64,000 nt of DNA from Erythrobacter sp. UBA1916 (GTDB lineage Bacteria; Pseudomonadota; Alphaproteobacteria; Sphingomonadales; Sphingomonadaceae), in assembly GCA_002337385.1 (NCBI GenBank), contig DDFY01000012.1:10540-74539 (forward strand), read 5' to 3'. The translations under genes and the position numbers were made by a program. The notes under the pieces are model-generated. The model worked only from the letters and a program-made list of their open reading frames with translations, had not been told where the DNA came from and searched no databases. This document shows positions 25,895 to 36,934 of the stretch, one piece after another; the first letter of the stretch is position 1; each line of letters begins with the position of its first letter.

Positions 25895-26214
25895 GCGATG
25901 CTGCGATCCCGCAATTCGACGAGAACGAAGCCGTCCCGGCCATCATGCATGGGCGTGATCTGGTGGTGACCGAGTTCGGCTGGGAGCAGGACTACAATTT
26001 CCTCGACTATGACTTTGCGCCGCACCCGTTCTGGGCAAGGCACTATCTCGACGAGGAAGGCGTGGTGATCCTCCACGCCCACGCAGATGGCGGCGGCGCG
26101 CTCGACCGGGTGCCTGAGCCGGTGCTGGCCTATCTCAAGTATCGGTTCGAGCGGATCGATATTCTGAGCGAGACAACGTCCCGGACACGGCTATGGGGGC
26201 GGGCAGAGGCATGA
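25891..26214 (+). CDS. Small acidic protein of unknown function between ruvA and ruvB
   Basis: A 107-residue cytoplasmic protein with no recognised domain. It is acidic and aromatic-rich (FGWEQDYNFLDYDFAPHPFW), with no signal or membrane segment. Reality is supported by tight coupling: its GTG start overlaps the upstream stop by four bases, and its stop overlaps the ruvB ATG by four bases. Three consecutive overlaps of this kind make the reading frame hard to dismiss. Function unknown. Confidence 0.72.
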   Translation: MSDAAIPQFDENEAVPAIMHGRDLVVTEFGWEQDYNFLDYDFAPHPFWARHYLDEEGVVILHAHADGGGALDRVPEPVLAYLKYRFERIDILSETTSRTRLWGRAEA

Positions 26215-27254
26215 CCGAAGATACTCCCATCCACTCCCCCGAGCGCCAGCCCGACGACCTCGACGCCGCGCTGCGCCCGAAATCGCTGACCGAATTCGTC
26301 GGTCAGGCGGCGGCGCGCGATAACCTGCGCGTGTTCATCGAAGCCGCCAAGGGCCGCGGCGAGGCGATGGACCATGTCCTGTTCTTCGGCCCGCCCGGCC
26401 TCGGCAAGACCACGCTGGCGCAGATCGTGGCTAAGGAACTGGGCGTGGGCTTTCGCGCCACCAGCGGCCCGGTCATCGCCAAGGCGGGCGATCTGGCTGC
26501 GTTGCTGACCAATCTCGAACCCAACGACGTGCTGTTCATCGACGAGATTCATCGCCTCAATCCGGTGGTCGAGGAGGTGCTCTATCCTGCGATGGAGGAT
26601 CGTGCGCTCGATATCATCATCGGCGAGGGGCCTTCGGCGCGCTCGGTGCGGATCGACCTGCCACCGTTCACGCTGGTCGGTGCGACGACGCGGCAGGGCC
26701 TGCTCACGACCCCGCTGCGCGATCGCTTCGGCATCCCCGTGCGCCTGATCTTCTACACCGAGGACGAGCTGCTCAGCGTGGTCGCACGCGGGGCGCGGCT
26801 GCTCGGAATGCGAATCGACGAATCGGGTGCGCGCGAAATTGCCCGCCGAAGTCGCGGGACACCGCGTGTGGCCGGACGGCTGATGCGCCGCGTGCGCGAC
26901 TTTGCGCAGGTGAGTGGGGCCGCCACGGTGAGCGCTGCCATTGCCGACGAGGCACTGACCCGGCTGGAGATCGACAGGCTTGGTCTTGATGCCATGGACC
27001 GGCGATATCTCACCATGATTGCAACGACTTACAAGGGTGGTCCGGTGGGTGTCGAGACGCTTGCGGCGGGCCTTGCCGAGCCACGCGACACGGTCGAGGA
27101 AGTGGTTGAACCCTACCTTATCCAGCTCGGTTTGATCGCGCGCACCGCACGTGGGCGGTGCCTCAACGATGGCGGTTGGCAGCACCTGGGAATCGCTCCG
27201 CCGGCGCCATTTCAGGATGGTTCGCAAGGGGCGCTGTTCGACGGCGAAAAGTGA
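26211..27254 (+). CDS. ruvB: Holliday junction DNA helicase subunit RuvB
   Basis: Hexameric AAA+ motor that drives branch migration with RuvA; 347 residues. After the N-terminal LRPKSLTEFVGQ come Walker A (GPPGLGKTT), Walker B (VLFIDEIHRL), sensor and arginine-finger region (TLVGATTRQGLLTTPLRDRF) and the C-terminal winged helix (GPVGVETLAAGL, then EPYLIQLGLIARTARGR). The ATG at 26211 overlaps the upstream stop; an in-frame ATG at 26193 would add six residues. No LexA-type direct repeat was found near ruvA. Confidence 0.97.
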   Translation: MTEDTPIHSPERQPDDLDAALRPKSLTEFVGQAAARDNLRVFIEAAKGRGEAMDHVLFFGPPGLGKTTLAQIVAKELGVGFRATSGPVIAKAGDLAALLTNLEPNDVLFIDEIHRLNPVVEEVLYPAMEDRALDIIIGEGPSARSVRIDLPPFTLVGATTRQGLLTTPLRDRFGIPVRLIFYTEDELLSVVARGARLLGMRIDESGAREIARRSRGTPRVAGRLMRRVRDFAQVSGAATVSAAIADEALTRLEIDRLGLDAMDRRYLTMIATTYKGGPVGVETLAAGLAEPRDTVEEVVEPYLIQLGLIARTARGRCLNDGGWQHLGIAPPAPFQDGSQGALFDGEK

Positions 27255-27481
27255 GGGTCGCGCACTGATCTTTGTTAGGTTATCGGCTTCGGCTGTTTCA
27301 TATCGGGACAAACGGCCGTCGAGCGCGGAAAAAGCACGATAAAAGTGCTTCTGACCCCACAGAAACTTGGTTAATTCAATTGCCGGTAAAGGATTTGCGG
27401 GTCTCTGTTGCAGCAACAGACGGGGGGCCGATCGCAAATCATGCGCTTTGGCCTTTCCCAATACGCAGGAAGAGATTGTTC

Positions 27482-28639
27482 ATGTCGGTACGTTTGGCCA
27501 TTGCAAAGCTCACCGCTGCTGCCGCAGGCGGCGCGGTTCTTGCCGGGGGCGCGGTCCATGTCGCGGAGCCGCAGTCGGCGCAGGTGGACTACAAGTCGAA
27601 GGGCGGCGAGCCTGAATTGATCGATGTGAAGGAACGTCACGTGGCGCGTCGTGAAGTGCCTCGCGATCCCCCACGCGTTCAGCGCCGTCTGCGGCGCACG
27701 ATCGAGCGCGTGTGCGACGTCGGCGAAATGGGGCCGGATGGCTACTGCCACGAAACGCAGGTTGCGATGGCGGCCGTGCCGATGCCGCTTCCGCAATTGC
27801 CGAGTGCGCCGGTTGGTGGCACTGGCGGTGGTCAGCCGGTGATTGTCGGCGGTTCGGGCGGCTTCGGCGGCGGCTTTGGTGGCGGCTTCTTCGGAGGGTT
27901 CTTCGGTGGCAGCGGCGGGGGCGGCTCGGCCAGCGTGAGCACGACCACTACGACCTCAGGCAGCCAGGGGCAGGATCAGGGCCAGGGCATCGACATCGAT
28001 ATCGATATCGACAATTCGAGCACCGGCTCCTCGACCTCAACCAGCAGCGGCGGTTCGAGCACGACTACGGGCGGCGTGAGCACCAGCACCGGCGGTGTGA
28101 GCACATCGACCGGTGGTGTGTCGACCACTACCTCGACCAGTTCGGGCAACGTGTCGAGTTCGAGCGGGAACGTGTCGAGCTCTTCCGGCAACGTCTCTAG
28201 TTCGTCGGGCAACTATTCGTCGACCTCGACTTCGGGCAACGTTTCCAGCTCGTCGAGTTCGAGTTCCTCCAGTTCCAGCTCCAGCTCATCCAGTTCGTCG
28301 AGCTCTTCGTCGAGCGGCGGAGACAATGGCTCGAGCGGTTCTTCGGGTTCTAGTGGTTCGTCCAGCTCCAGCGGCTCGTCCAGCTCCAGCGGGTCTTCCA
28401 GTTCGAGCGGATCGTCGGGCTCCAGCAGTTCTTCTACCAGCACCTCTTCGTCGAGTTCGTCCTCCAGCAGCTCGTCTTCGAGCAGCTCGTCGACCACCAG
28501 CGGCAACTCGACCACCAGCACCTCGTCGGGCACTGAAGTGCCTGAACCGGGCATGTTGCTGTTGTTCGGTGCAGGCGCTGGCGCGCTCTTCCTCGGCCGT
28601 CGCCGTAGGGACAAGCGCAAGGCTGTCGCCAAGGCCTGA
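27482..28639 (+). CDS. PEP-CTERM sorting-domain protein with long serine-rich repeats
   Basis: A 385-residue secreted protein. Layout: an Ala/Gly-rich signal-like N-terminus (residues ~5-30); a basic region with two Cys (CDVGEMGPDGYC); a Gly-rich patch (GGFGGGFGGGFF); an IDIDIDID patch; tandem repeats; an almost pure serine tract of about 25 residues; more Ser/Gly repeats; and a C-terminal sorting signal VPEPGMLLLFGAGAGALFLG followed by RRRRDKRK. The PEP motif, one helix and a basic tail is the PEP-CTERM signal processed by exosortases; substrates are often Ser/Thr-rich, glycosylated and tied to exopolysaccharide. An AGGAAGAG ribosome site supports the ATG at 27482. A strong terminator follows. 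No exosortase is in the window. Confidence 0.85.
   Translation: MSVRLAIAKLTAAAAGGAVLAGGAVHVAEPQSAQVDYKSKGGEPELIDVKERHVARREVPRDPPRVQRRLRRTIERVCDVGEMGPDGYCHETQVAMAAVPMPLPQLPSAPVGGTGGGQPVIVGGSGGFGGGFGGGFFGGFFGGSGGGGSASVSTTTTTSGSQGQDQGQGIDIDIDIDNSSTGSSTSTSSGGSSTTTGGVSTSTGGVSTSTGGVSTTTSTSSGNVSSSSGNVSSSSGNVSSSSGNYSSTSTSGNVSSSSSSSSSSSSSSSSSSSSSSSSGGDNGSSGSSGSSGSSSSSGSSSSSGSSSSSGSSGSSSSSTSTSSSSSSSSSSSSSSSSTTSGNSTTSTSSGTEVPEPGMLLLFGAGAGALFLGRRRRDKRKAVAKA
28070..28540 (+). repeat. Serine-coding tandem repeat region
   Basis: Three in-frame copies of a 21-base unit (GGVSTST, from 28070), then four to five copies of a unit encoding SGNVSSS (28142-28260), then a serine tract mixing TCN and AGY codons. The mixed codons show the protein sequence is maintained rather than being simple DNA slippage, though unequal recombination could change its length. 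Confidence 0.8.
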
Positions 28640-28666
28640 GTGCGGGCTACCAAGTTTTGGGAGGGG

Positions 28667-28694
28667 AAGGGCGGCCGTAACGGCCGCCCTTTTT
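28667..28694 (+). terminator. Rho-independent terminator of the PEP-CTERM gene
   Basis: Stem AAGGGCGGCCG, three-base loop TAA, arm CGGCCGCCCTT with a T-run (CCCTTTTTCG). It lies between the convergent PEP-CTERM and prolyl-hydroxylase genes and could serve both. Confidence 0.93.
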
Positions 28695-28724
28695 CGTTGA
28701 CCCCTTTCCCAGTGGCTGGGCTGG

Positions 28725-29438
28725 TCAGCTCAGGTGCAGCGTCCAGGGATCCTGCCGGTACCACTGGGTGATGACGTACTTCACGCCTTTCACCACCGGG
28801 GTGCCGGCGTGCAGCGTGTTGCGGTTGGGCTTGCCGTCGCGGGCCATGTTGTTCCAGGCGAGCAAGGCCCCCGCGACTGGCTTCACCGATAGCCCCAGTT
28901 CCGGCCAGTCAGTCTCGCCGCCTTCTTCGACGTCGTTGAGGAACAGCATGGCGGTCCAGGTGCGTTGCCCGCCGCGGCGGCGCTCCTGCTGCCAGTAGGG
29001 CTCGCTGGCGAAGAAATAGTCGTAGTGATGCTTGAACTGCTGACCCGCCTCATAGCGCTGACCCTGCGTAACTTCGGCGTGTTTGTGCGGGATGCCGGTG
29101 GCGGCGTCGATCCGCTTTTCCAGCTCACGCGTGGCCGGATCACCCGCATCGAAGTAGTGCGTGGACGAGGTGCGGAAGCCATCGCGCTCGGTCCCCTCGA
29201 ACAGCGTTGAGGGGCCGATCTTCCTATCGATGACCTTGACGAGCCGGGCACATTCCTCGGCGGTGAAGAAATCGCGCAGCAGGAACATATCAGCCTTGTC
29301 GCCGCCGAGATCCTCGGCCCGCGGATCGGCCCTGAGCCGGGCCCGCACCTGCGCTCCGATCAGGGCCAGCTTGGCCGGGTCTTCCTTGGGATCGCCGGGG
29401 ATGCCGCCGAAACGGGTCGAGGTGACGAAACCACTCAT
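28725..29438 (-). CDS. 2OG-Fe(II) oxygenase, prolyl 4-hydroxylase type
   Basis: A 237-residue non-haem iron dioxygenase of the P4Hc family, which uses 2-oxoglutarate and O2. The iron ligands are His and Asp in FKHHYDYF and the distal His in RNTLHAGTPV; the 2-oxoglutarate-binding Lys is in VVKGVKYVITQWYR. The N-terminal helix region DFFTAEECARLVKVID is typical. Bacterial members hydroxylate proteins or peptides; the substrate is unknown. It begins four bases after the rhodanese stop, so acnA, the rhodanese and this gene form a minus-strand operon. Confidence 0.9.
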   Translation of the reverse strand: MSGFVTSTRFGGIPGDPKEDPAKLALIGAQVRARLRADPRAEDLGGDKADMFLLRDFFTAEECARLVKVIDRKIGPSTLFEGTERDGFRTSSTHYFDAGDPATRELEKRIDAATGIPHKHAEVTQGQRYEAGQQFKHHYDYFFASEPYWQQERRRGGQRTWTAMLFLNDVEEGGETDWPELGLSVKPVAGALLAWNNMARDGKPNRNTLHAGTPVVKGVKYVITQWYRQDPWTLHLS

Positions 29439-29442
29439 GGTC

Positions 29443-29867
29443 TTATTTATCCGCTGGTTCCGGAATGACGGGAAGGCCCTCAGCCTGCCACGCGATCAAT
29501 CCACCTTCCAGATGGCGCACCGGGTCGCCGGTATAGTCGGCAAGCAGCTGGGCCGCGCGACCGGAACGCGCCGACGAACGGCAGTACAGGATTGTCTCGC
29601 GTCCGGGCTCTTGCGGGATCGCCGCCGGATCGAAGGTGTCGAGCGGCGCTAGCAGGCTGCCCGGAATGCGCGCCTCGGCAAATTCGGCCGGGGTCCGCAC
29701 GTCAATCAGGATGACCTTGCCCGCCTCGATCAGCGCGGCGAGCTCGGTGCTGTCGAGCGTTGTTACTTCACCCGTCTGCTGCGGGCTTGCAGACGTTGCC
29801 GGTGCCTGGCCCGCCGCACAAGCGGCAAGGCCGAGGCTGGCAGCGACGAGCAAGCCCGCGCGCAGCA

Positions 29868-29868
<1 letters not shown>
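29443..29868 (-). CDS. Rhodanese-domain lipoprotein
   Basis: A 141-residue single-domain rhodanese with a lipobox (VAASLGLAACAAG), so membrane-anchored in the periplasm. The domain shows VILIDVRTPAEFAEARIPGS and the active-site loop YCRSSARSGRAA with the catalytic Cys. It may transfer sulfane sulfur or detect it; no partner is identified. The start is the ATG at 29868, which shares one base with the acnA stop (TAATG), showing coupling. The same frame extends upstream inside acnA but is not used. Confidence 0.88.
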
Positions 29869-32540
<2,672 letters not shown>

Positions 32541-32681
32541 GGATGATGGGGTCCCTTTGCTGTTGCTTGCGTAAGCGTGCTCGTGCGAGAAGCCCGCTGT
32601 TCGGGTGCGAACTGCGCGTTTGTGCGGGATTGGTCAAGGCCTCGCGCACCGGGGCAAGTGTGAAGGCAGGGAAATCGGATC

Positions 32682-32876
32682 ATGGTGCTGGTCAATCCGC
32701 AGCGCGGCGCGCAGTCAATCGGGGTGATCTGGATCGCGCTGGCGCTGGTGATTGCGGCCTTTCTTGGCGCGGCGCTGGGAATGGTGTGGCAGAGTTCGGG
32801 CCTCGGCGCGGATGATGAAGAGGTGCTGGTGGAAGACGAGCCCGTCAAAGCGCCCCAATCCGCGCAGGCGCATTAG
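32682..32876 (+). CDS. Small single-span membrane protein (64 aa)
   Basis: A 64-residue protein with one hydrophobic helix (SIGVIWIALALVIAAFLGAA) and a short acidic tail (ADDEEVLVEDE). A purine-rich GCAGGGAAA lies about 10 bases before the ATG. It is divergent from acnA, with about 140 bases between starts, and its stop overlaps the convergent DMT gene by four bases. Sequence layout and codon use look like a real gene, but there is no recognisable family. Confidence 0.58.
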   Translation: MVLVNPQRGAQSIGVIWIALALVIAAFLGAALGMVWQSSGLGADDEEVLVEDEPVKAPQSAQAH

Positions 32877-33751
32877 GGCGCGGGCACCTTGCGCCGTGGC
32901 CGGGCAATCCAGCTGGCCGCAACGATCATGCAGAGCCCCACGAAGGTCGCGAGCGTGACCTTCTCACCGAACCATTGCCAGCCGATCCACGCCGCCCAGA
33001 TAAAGCCGGTATATTCGAGCGGGACGAGCGCCTGGGTTTCGGCGCGGGCATAGGCCCAGGCGATTGCCATCGAGCCAAGTACGGTAAGCGCACCGGCAAT
33101 TCCGATCGTACCGAGCACTTGCGGCGATGGCATCGTGAAGGCGAACGGCGCGGCCAGCAGCAGGACCAGCCCGCCGATCCCCGAATGGAATGTCGCCACC
33201 TCGATTGGCCCCGCCAGCTGCGATTGGCGGCGGATCACGACGAAGCCATAGGCATAGAACAGGGCCGAAAAGGCCATCGCGGCAAGGCCCAGTGCCAGAT
33301 CCCGGCTCATCCCGGCCGCGCCGATGCGTCCGCCCACGATCACCAGCGTGCCCGCAAAGCCCAGCAGCGAGGCAAGAATCGCACGGCGACTGATGGTCTC
33401 GCCCAGCAGCAGGTGCGCGAAATAGAGCGTTATCAGCGGGGCGACGAAGCTGATCGCCAGCGCTTCTGCCAGCGGCAGGCGGGTGAGCGCGAAGAACCAT
33501 GAGAGCGACATCGCCGCTGTGACCACCCCGCGCTCAGCATGGAGCCGCAGCAGATGTCCGCGCGGCCAGCGTGGGCGGCGCGCGAGCCACACCGGCGCGA
33601 TCAGCACTGCGCCGATCAGGCTGCGCAGCAGGGTGGCGGTATAGGCCCCGGTCATCAGTGCGGCGTGCTTCATGAACCCGTCCATCACCGCGAACAGGCC
33701 AATACCGCCCGCTGCCAGCAGATAGGGGAGGATAGGGTGTCGCGCGGGCAT
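32873..33751 (-). CDS. EamA/DMT-family transporter
   Basis: A 292-residue inner-membrane protein with ten helices in two EamA repeats. The first repeat runs from AGGIGLFAVMDGFMKHAAL through AISFVAPLITLYFAHLLLGE, and the second ends VGLCMIVAASWIARPRRK. This subgroup resembles SAM/riboflavin/S-adenosyl-type and amino-acid exporters, but the substrate cannot be decided. It is distinct in sequence from the DMT protein at 349. It stands alone on the minus strand, divergent from the L,D-transpeptidase gene. Confidence 0.87.
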   Translation of the reverse strand: MPARHPILPYLLAAGGIGLFAVMDGFMKHAALMTGAYTATLLRSLIGAVLIAPVWLARRPRWPRGHLLRLHAERGVVTAAMSLSWFFALTRLPLAEALAISFVAPLITLYFAHLLLGETISRRAILASLLGFAGTLVIVGGRIGAAGMSRDLALGLAAMAFSALFYAYGFVVIRRQSQLAGPIEVATFHSGIGGLVLLLAAPFAFTMPSPQVLGTIGIAGALTVLGSMAIAWAYARAETQALVPLEYTGFIWAAWIGWQWFGEKVTLATFVGLCMIVAASWIARPRRKVPAP

Positions 33752-33876
33752 GGCGCAGAGTCTTGCTAGCTTGTATTGTGCGGCGCAACCGGTTCATGCG
33801 CGCGTCATGGCCGGTGCGCGATAGGAGGCTGGCTAAAGGCGCGCCTGCCTCGCGCGCTTGTGCTAGGAAGAGTTAT

Positions 33877-35259
33877 ATGAATTGTACCCGTGCCCTCCTT
33901 GCTTCGAGCCTCTCGCTCGGAACGCTTGCCAGCCTTGCCGCCCCTGCGGGTGCGCAAACTCTGCCCACGCAGAGCGTGCTGCAGGAGGATGCCGCCGAGG
34001 CGACTGCTTCCACTGCTCCTAGCGCCTTCGAGCAGGCCTTCACTTCGGAAGAAGTGGTGCAGGCCGATCCGCGCGTGATCGAGGCGATGGACTGGAGCAA
34101 CGAACAGGCGGAAGAGCTGCTCGGCGTGATCCGCACGATCGATGCGGAAGGCCTCGTTCCGGCTGACTATCTGCCCGAAGAACTTGCCGCTGCGCTGAGC
34201 GCTGATGATGCGCAGCAGGTCGATGAGCTGGCCAGCACGGCCTTTGCCTGGCTGGTGGAAGACCTGCGCGATGGGCGCACGCCGATGGCCAACCGGCGCC
34301 AGTGGTTCGTGGTCGACCCCGATGCTGACCGCAATCCCACCGCCAAGGTGATGGCCAATGCGCTGGAAACGGGCGATATCGCGGGCGCGCTGGAGGCCTT
34401 GAAGCCGACTCACCCCGACTATGCCGCTTTGCGCCAGAAACTGGCCGAAACCCCCGCCAGCGACACCGAGGAGCGCCGCCTGATTCGCGCCAACATGGAT
34501 CGCTGGCGCTGGCTTGCGCGCGATCTGGGCGGGCAATACCTGATTACCAACGTGCCCGAGTATCAGCTGCGGCTGACGGTCGATAACAATATCATCCGCA
34601 CCTATCGCACCGTGGTCGGCAAACCGGGCCGCACCGCTACACCGCAGCTTGCCGAGACGGTTGAAGGGGTGGTGTTCAACCCGACCTGGACCGTGCCGCA
34701 GTCAATCGTGCGCGGCGAGGGGCTGGGCGAACGCGTGCTTAACAACCCGAGCTGGGCCGCGCGGCAGGGCTATCGCGCCACGCGCGGGGCCAATGGCTAT
34801 ATCAGCGTGGTGCAGCAGCCGGGGGCGGGCAATGCCTTGGGGGTGATGAAGCTCGACATGCCCAATCCGCATGCGATCTTCTTTCACGACACGCCGAACA
34901 GGCAGATATTCAACCAGGATGAGCGCGCGCTCAGCCACGGTTGCATCCGCACCGAGCGGGCGCTCGAACTCGCCATGACCGTCGCGATCCTCGGCGAGGG
35001 GGCCACGCGCGACGAGGTGGTCGATATCTACACCAGTGGCGAATATACCCGTGTGCCGGTGAAGAAGACGATGCCCGCCTACATCACCTATTTCACCTAT
35101 GGCGTGGATATCGACGGGAACCTGCGCCAGTTCGACGATATCTATGATCGCGATGAACCGGTGTTCGCCTCGCTCGACGCGCCGCGTGTGCGCAACCGGG
35201 CGCGGGTTTCGAGCGAGGAAGTGATCGAGATCGTCGACGATCCGCGCGACACGCTCTGA
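33877..35259 (+). CDS. L,D-transpeptidase (YkuD family), periplasmic
   Basis: Peptidoglycan cross-linking or envelope-attachment enzyme of 460 residues. A signal peptide (ASSLSLGTLASLAAPAGAQ) leads to a scaffold domain of about 220 residues of the LdtD/YcbB sort, with YLPEELAAAL and a lobe ending LIRANMDRWRWL. The YkuD domain follows, with the motif YLITNVPEYQLRLTVDN, HDTPN and the catalytic SHGCIRTERALELA (His-Gly-Cys). A capping-loop insertion is present in FNPTWTVPQSIVRGEG. The ATG at 33877 has an AGGAAGAG ribosome site. The next gene, convergent, is another L,D-transpeptidase-type enzyme. Confidence 0.93.
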   Translation: MNCTRALLASSLSLGTLASLAAPAGAQTLPTQSVLQEDAAEATASTAPSAFEQAFTSEEVVQADPRVIEAMDWSNEQAEELLGVIRTIDAEGLVPADYLPEELAAALSADDAQQVDELASTAFAWLVEDLRDGRTPMANRRQWFVVDPDADRNPTAKVMANALETGDIAGALEALKPTHPDYAALRQKLAETPASDTEERRLIRANMDRWRWLARDLGGQYLITNVPEYQLRLTVDNNIIRTYRTVVGKPGRTATPQLAETVEGVVFNPTWTVPQSIVRGEGLGERVLNNPSWAARQGYRATRGANGYISVVQQPGAGNALGVMKLDMPNPHAIFFHDTPNRQIFNQDERALSHGCIRTERALELAMTVAILGEGATRDEVVDIYTSGEYTRVPVKKTMPAYITYFTYGVDIDGNLRQFDDIYDRDEPVFASLDAPRVRNRARVSSEEVIEIVDDPRDTL

Positions 35260-35280
35260 CCCGGAAGGGCGCTAGGCTGG

Positions 35281-35964
35281 CTAGGCGCGGTTGGCGGCAG
35301 CGATAGCGGCGAAGTCGGGTGCCTTCTGCGGCGGGCGGGCCACGTCCTCGCCATCGGCACCGATTCCCAGCGCATCGGCATAGAGCAGCCGTCCGCCCAT
35401 CAACCGGGTGAGTGCCTGCGGGAACACCTCCGGGCCGAAGGCAAAGCAGCCGTTCGACCGGCCGAGCCGGCCCCAACGTGCCACGTGTTCGGGCGTGGCG
35501 TAGCTGGCCGGGTGCATCACGATGGCGCGCGGGAAGGCGTTCGAATTGTCGGGATCAAGCCCGCCGAGGCGGACCGAGGTGCCGTAACGCCCCTTGTACC
35601 ACTCCCAGGTGATGTAAGCGCCGCGACTGCTGGCCCAGCTGTCGGGCAGGTTGGAAAAGTCGTTTAGCCAGCCGTCGTGCTCGGGATCGGACCCGGCGCC
35701 GTGGGTGACCAGCACCGAATCGACCTTGCCCGCCACCAGGTCGACGAAATGGAAGCGCGGCTCGGCGGAGTGGAGGCCGAAGTCGGCAATCCCGACCACG
35801 TCGGTGTGCCACAGGCTGGCGCTGGCGCGTTCGGCCTGCTCGTGCGCCACCGCCAGCAGACGGCGTGTGCGCAGATCGGGCCCAGCCTGCGCGAACACCC
35901 TTGCCGGTAGCGCTGCGGTAGCAGCGGCAGCGGCGGAGCGGGTGAGGAAGCGACGACGATCCAT
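35281..35964 (-). CDS. Murein L,D-transpeptidase catalytic-domain family protein (YkuD_2 type)
   Basis: A 227-residue exported protein. The N-terminus MDRRRFLTRSAAAAATAALP has a twin-Arg-like RRRFL and Ala-rich h-region, so export may be by Tat. The catalytic part contains VTHGAGSDPEHDGWLNDFSN, and WGRLGRSNGCFAFGPEV with the nucleophilic Cys in the SNGC motif. These are the marks of the YkuD_2 (PF13645-type) family, distinct from classical YkuD. The start is the ATG at 35964. The convergent neighbour is a classical YkuD enzyme, 21 bases away. Confidence 0.87.
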   Translation of the reverse strand: MDRRRFLTRSAAAAATAALPARVFAQAGPDLRTRRLLAVAHEQAERASASLWHTDVVGIADFGLHSAEPRFHFVDLVAGKVDSVLVTHGAGSDPEHDGWLNDFSNLPDSWASSRGAYITWEWYKGRYGTSVRLGGLDPDNSNAFPRAIVMHPASYATPEHVARWGRLGRSNGCFAFGPEVFPQALTRLMGGRLLYADALGIGADGEDVARPPQKAPDFAAIAAANRA

Positions 35965-36007
35965 GGAGCTACTTATAGACCGAGACACCTGAACCTTGTC
36001 CATACCG

Positions 36008-36934
36008 TCATTTTCGGCGCAGTGCCTCGATGGCGATGCGGCTCGCTTCGGTGTAGCGCCCATCGGCATAGCGGTCCTCGCCAGCGAAGCGCAGGAAGCT
36101 CGTGCTTTGGTCCCATCCCGCCGCGCCGTCATGGCGATAGCGCTCGCGGGGGAGGAACTGGGTGCGGTTCTCGCTAGACAGCTGGAGGTTCGCCGCCACC
36201 TGCGCCGCGCCCGGCTCGCTCATCCGCTCGGCACCGACCAGCTGTTCAAGGTCAGATCGAGAGGCAGCGGCAAAGTGCAGGCCTGGCCCGCCAGCAGCAA
36301 AGCCCATGAGTCCTGCATCGCCCCGCACATAGCGCCGGTCGGGCCGAGCGATCTCACCAAGGCGGCTTTCGAGTTGAACCGTCACATCGCCGTCGATCGG
36401 GCCGTCCGGATAGGCTGCGCGGCAGAAGTCGCGCAGCGGCCTGGGGCCTTCGAGGGTCCCCTCGCCGAGCAGGAGGAAGCTAGCGTTGAGGGCGATTGCC
36501 TGTTCGATTTCGGGCACCGGGCCGATTGTCACGCTGTCGCTCGATAGTGACAGCCAGTATTCGGTGCGCCGTCGTTCAAGCATGGTGCGCAGTGCGTGCC
36601 AAGCCGGCCCATCGGGCAAAGCGGTGTCGCTGTTGCTCGCCGGGGGAATGATTTCGGGATCGCCGCAATGATGGGCCAGCAGCGCGCGGTCCGCGCCGAT
36701 CAGCGTGCCATCGTCAAGCAGCGCCACCCGCCCGCGACCGAGCCGGGCGTGGAGGCTCTTGATCGCGACCAGGAAAGGCAGGAGCTTGGCGGTTCCGATC
36801 TCTGCGAACAGCACCAGGCCATTGGTGCTCGGTGTGATTGGAGGCGTGTCGAGAATGTCGCGAATGGTCTCGGCGTGGCGCGCGGCTTGCGGATTGCGGA
36901 GCCAGCGCCGGGGCAGGGGACTCAGGTTGCTCAC
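36008..36934 (-). CDS. Protein of unknown function coupled to a retropepsin-like gene
   Basis: A 308-residue soluble protein without signal peptide. I do not recognise a named domain. The pattern LVLFAEIGTAKLLPFLVAIK, then RVALLDDGTL and EYWLSLSSDSVTIGPVPE is compatible with a GT-A-like nucleotide-sugar fold (a DD and a DS in the right sort of place). This is weak: the classical DxD is not clear. The start is GTG at 36934, overlapping the upstream stop as GTGA. It follows ispG and the retropepsin-like gene on the minus strand. Confidence 0.65.
   Translation of the reverse strand: MSNLSPLPRRWLRNPQAARHAETIRDILDTPPITPSTNGLVLFAEIGTAKLLPFLVAIKSLHARLGRGRVALLDDGTLIGADRALLAHHCGDPEIIPPASNSDTALPDGPAWHALRTMLERRRTEYWLSLSSDSVTIGPVPEIEQAIALNASFLLLGEGTLEGPRPLRDFCRAAYPDGPIDGDVTVQLESRLGEIARPDRRYVRGDAGLMGFAAGGPGLHFAAASRSDLEQLVGAERMSEPGAAQVAANLQLSSENRTQFLPRERYRHDGAAGWDQSTSFLRFAGEDRYADGRYTEASRIAIEALRRK

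Noticed and set aside
28070..28540. CRISPR-like or VNTR array
   Set aside because: Repeats are in frame inside a secreted protein gene, degenerate, and have no spacers.
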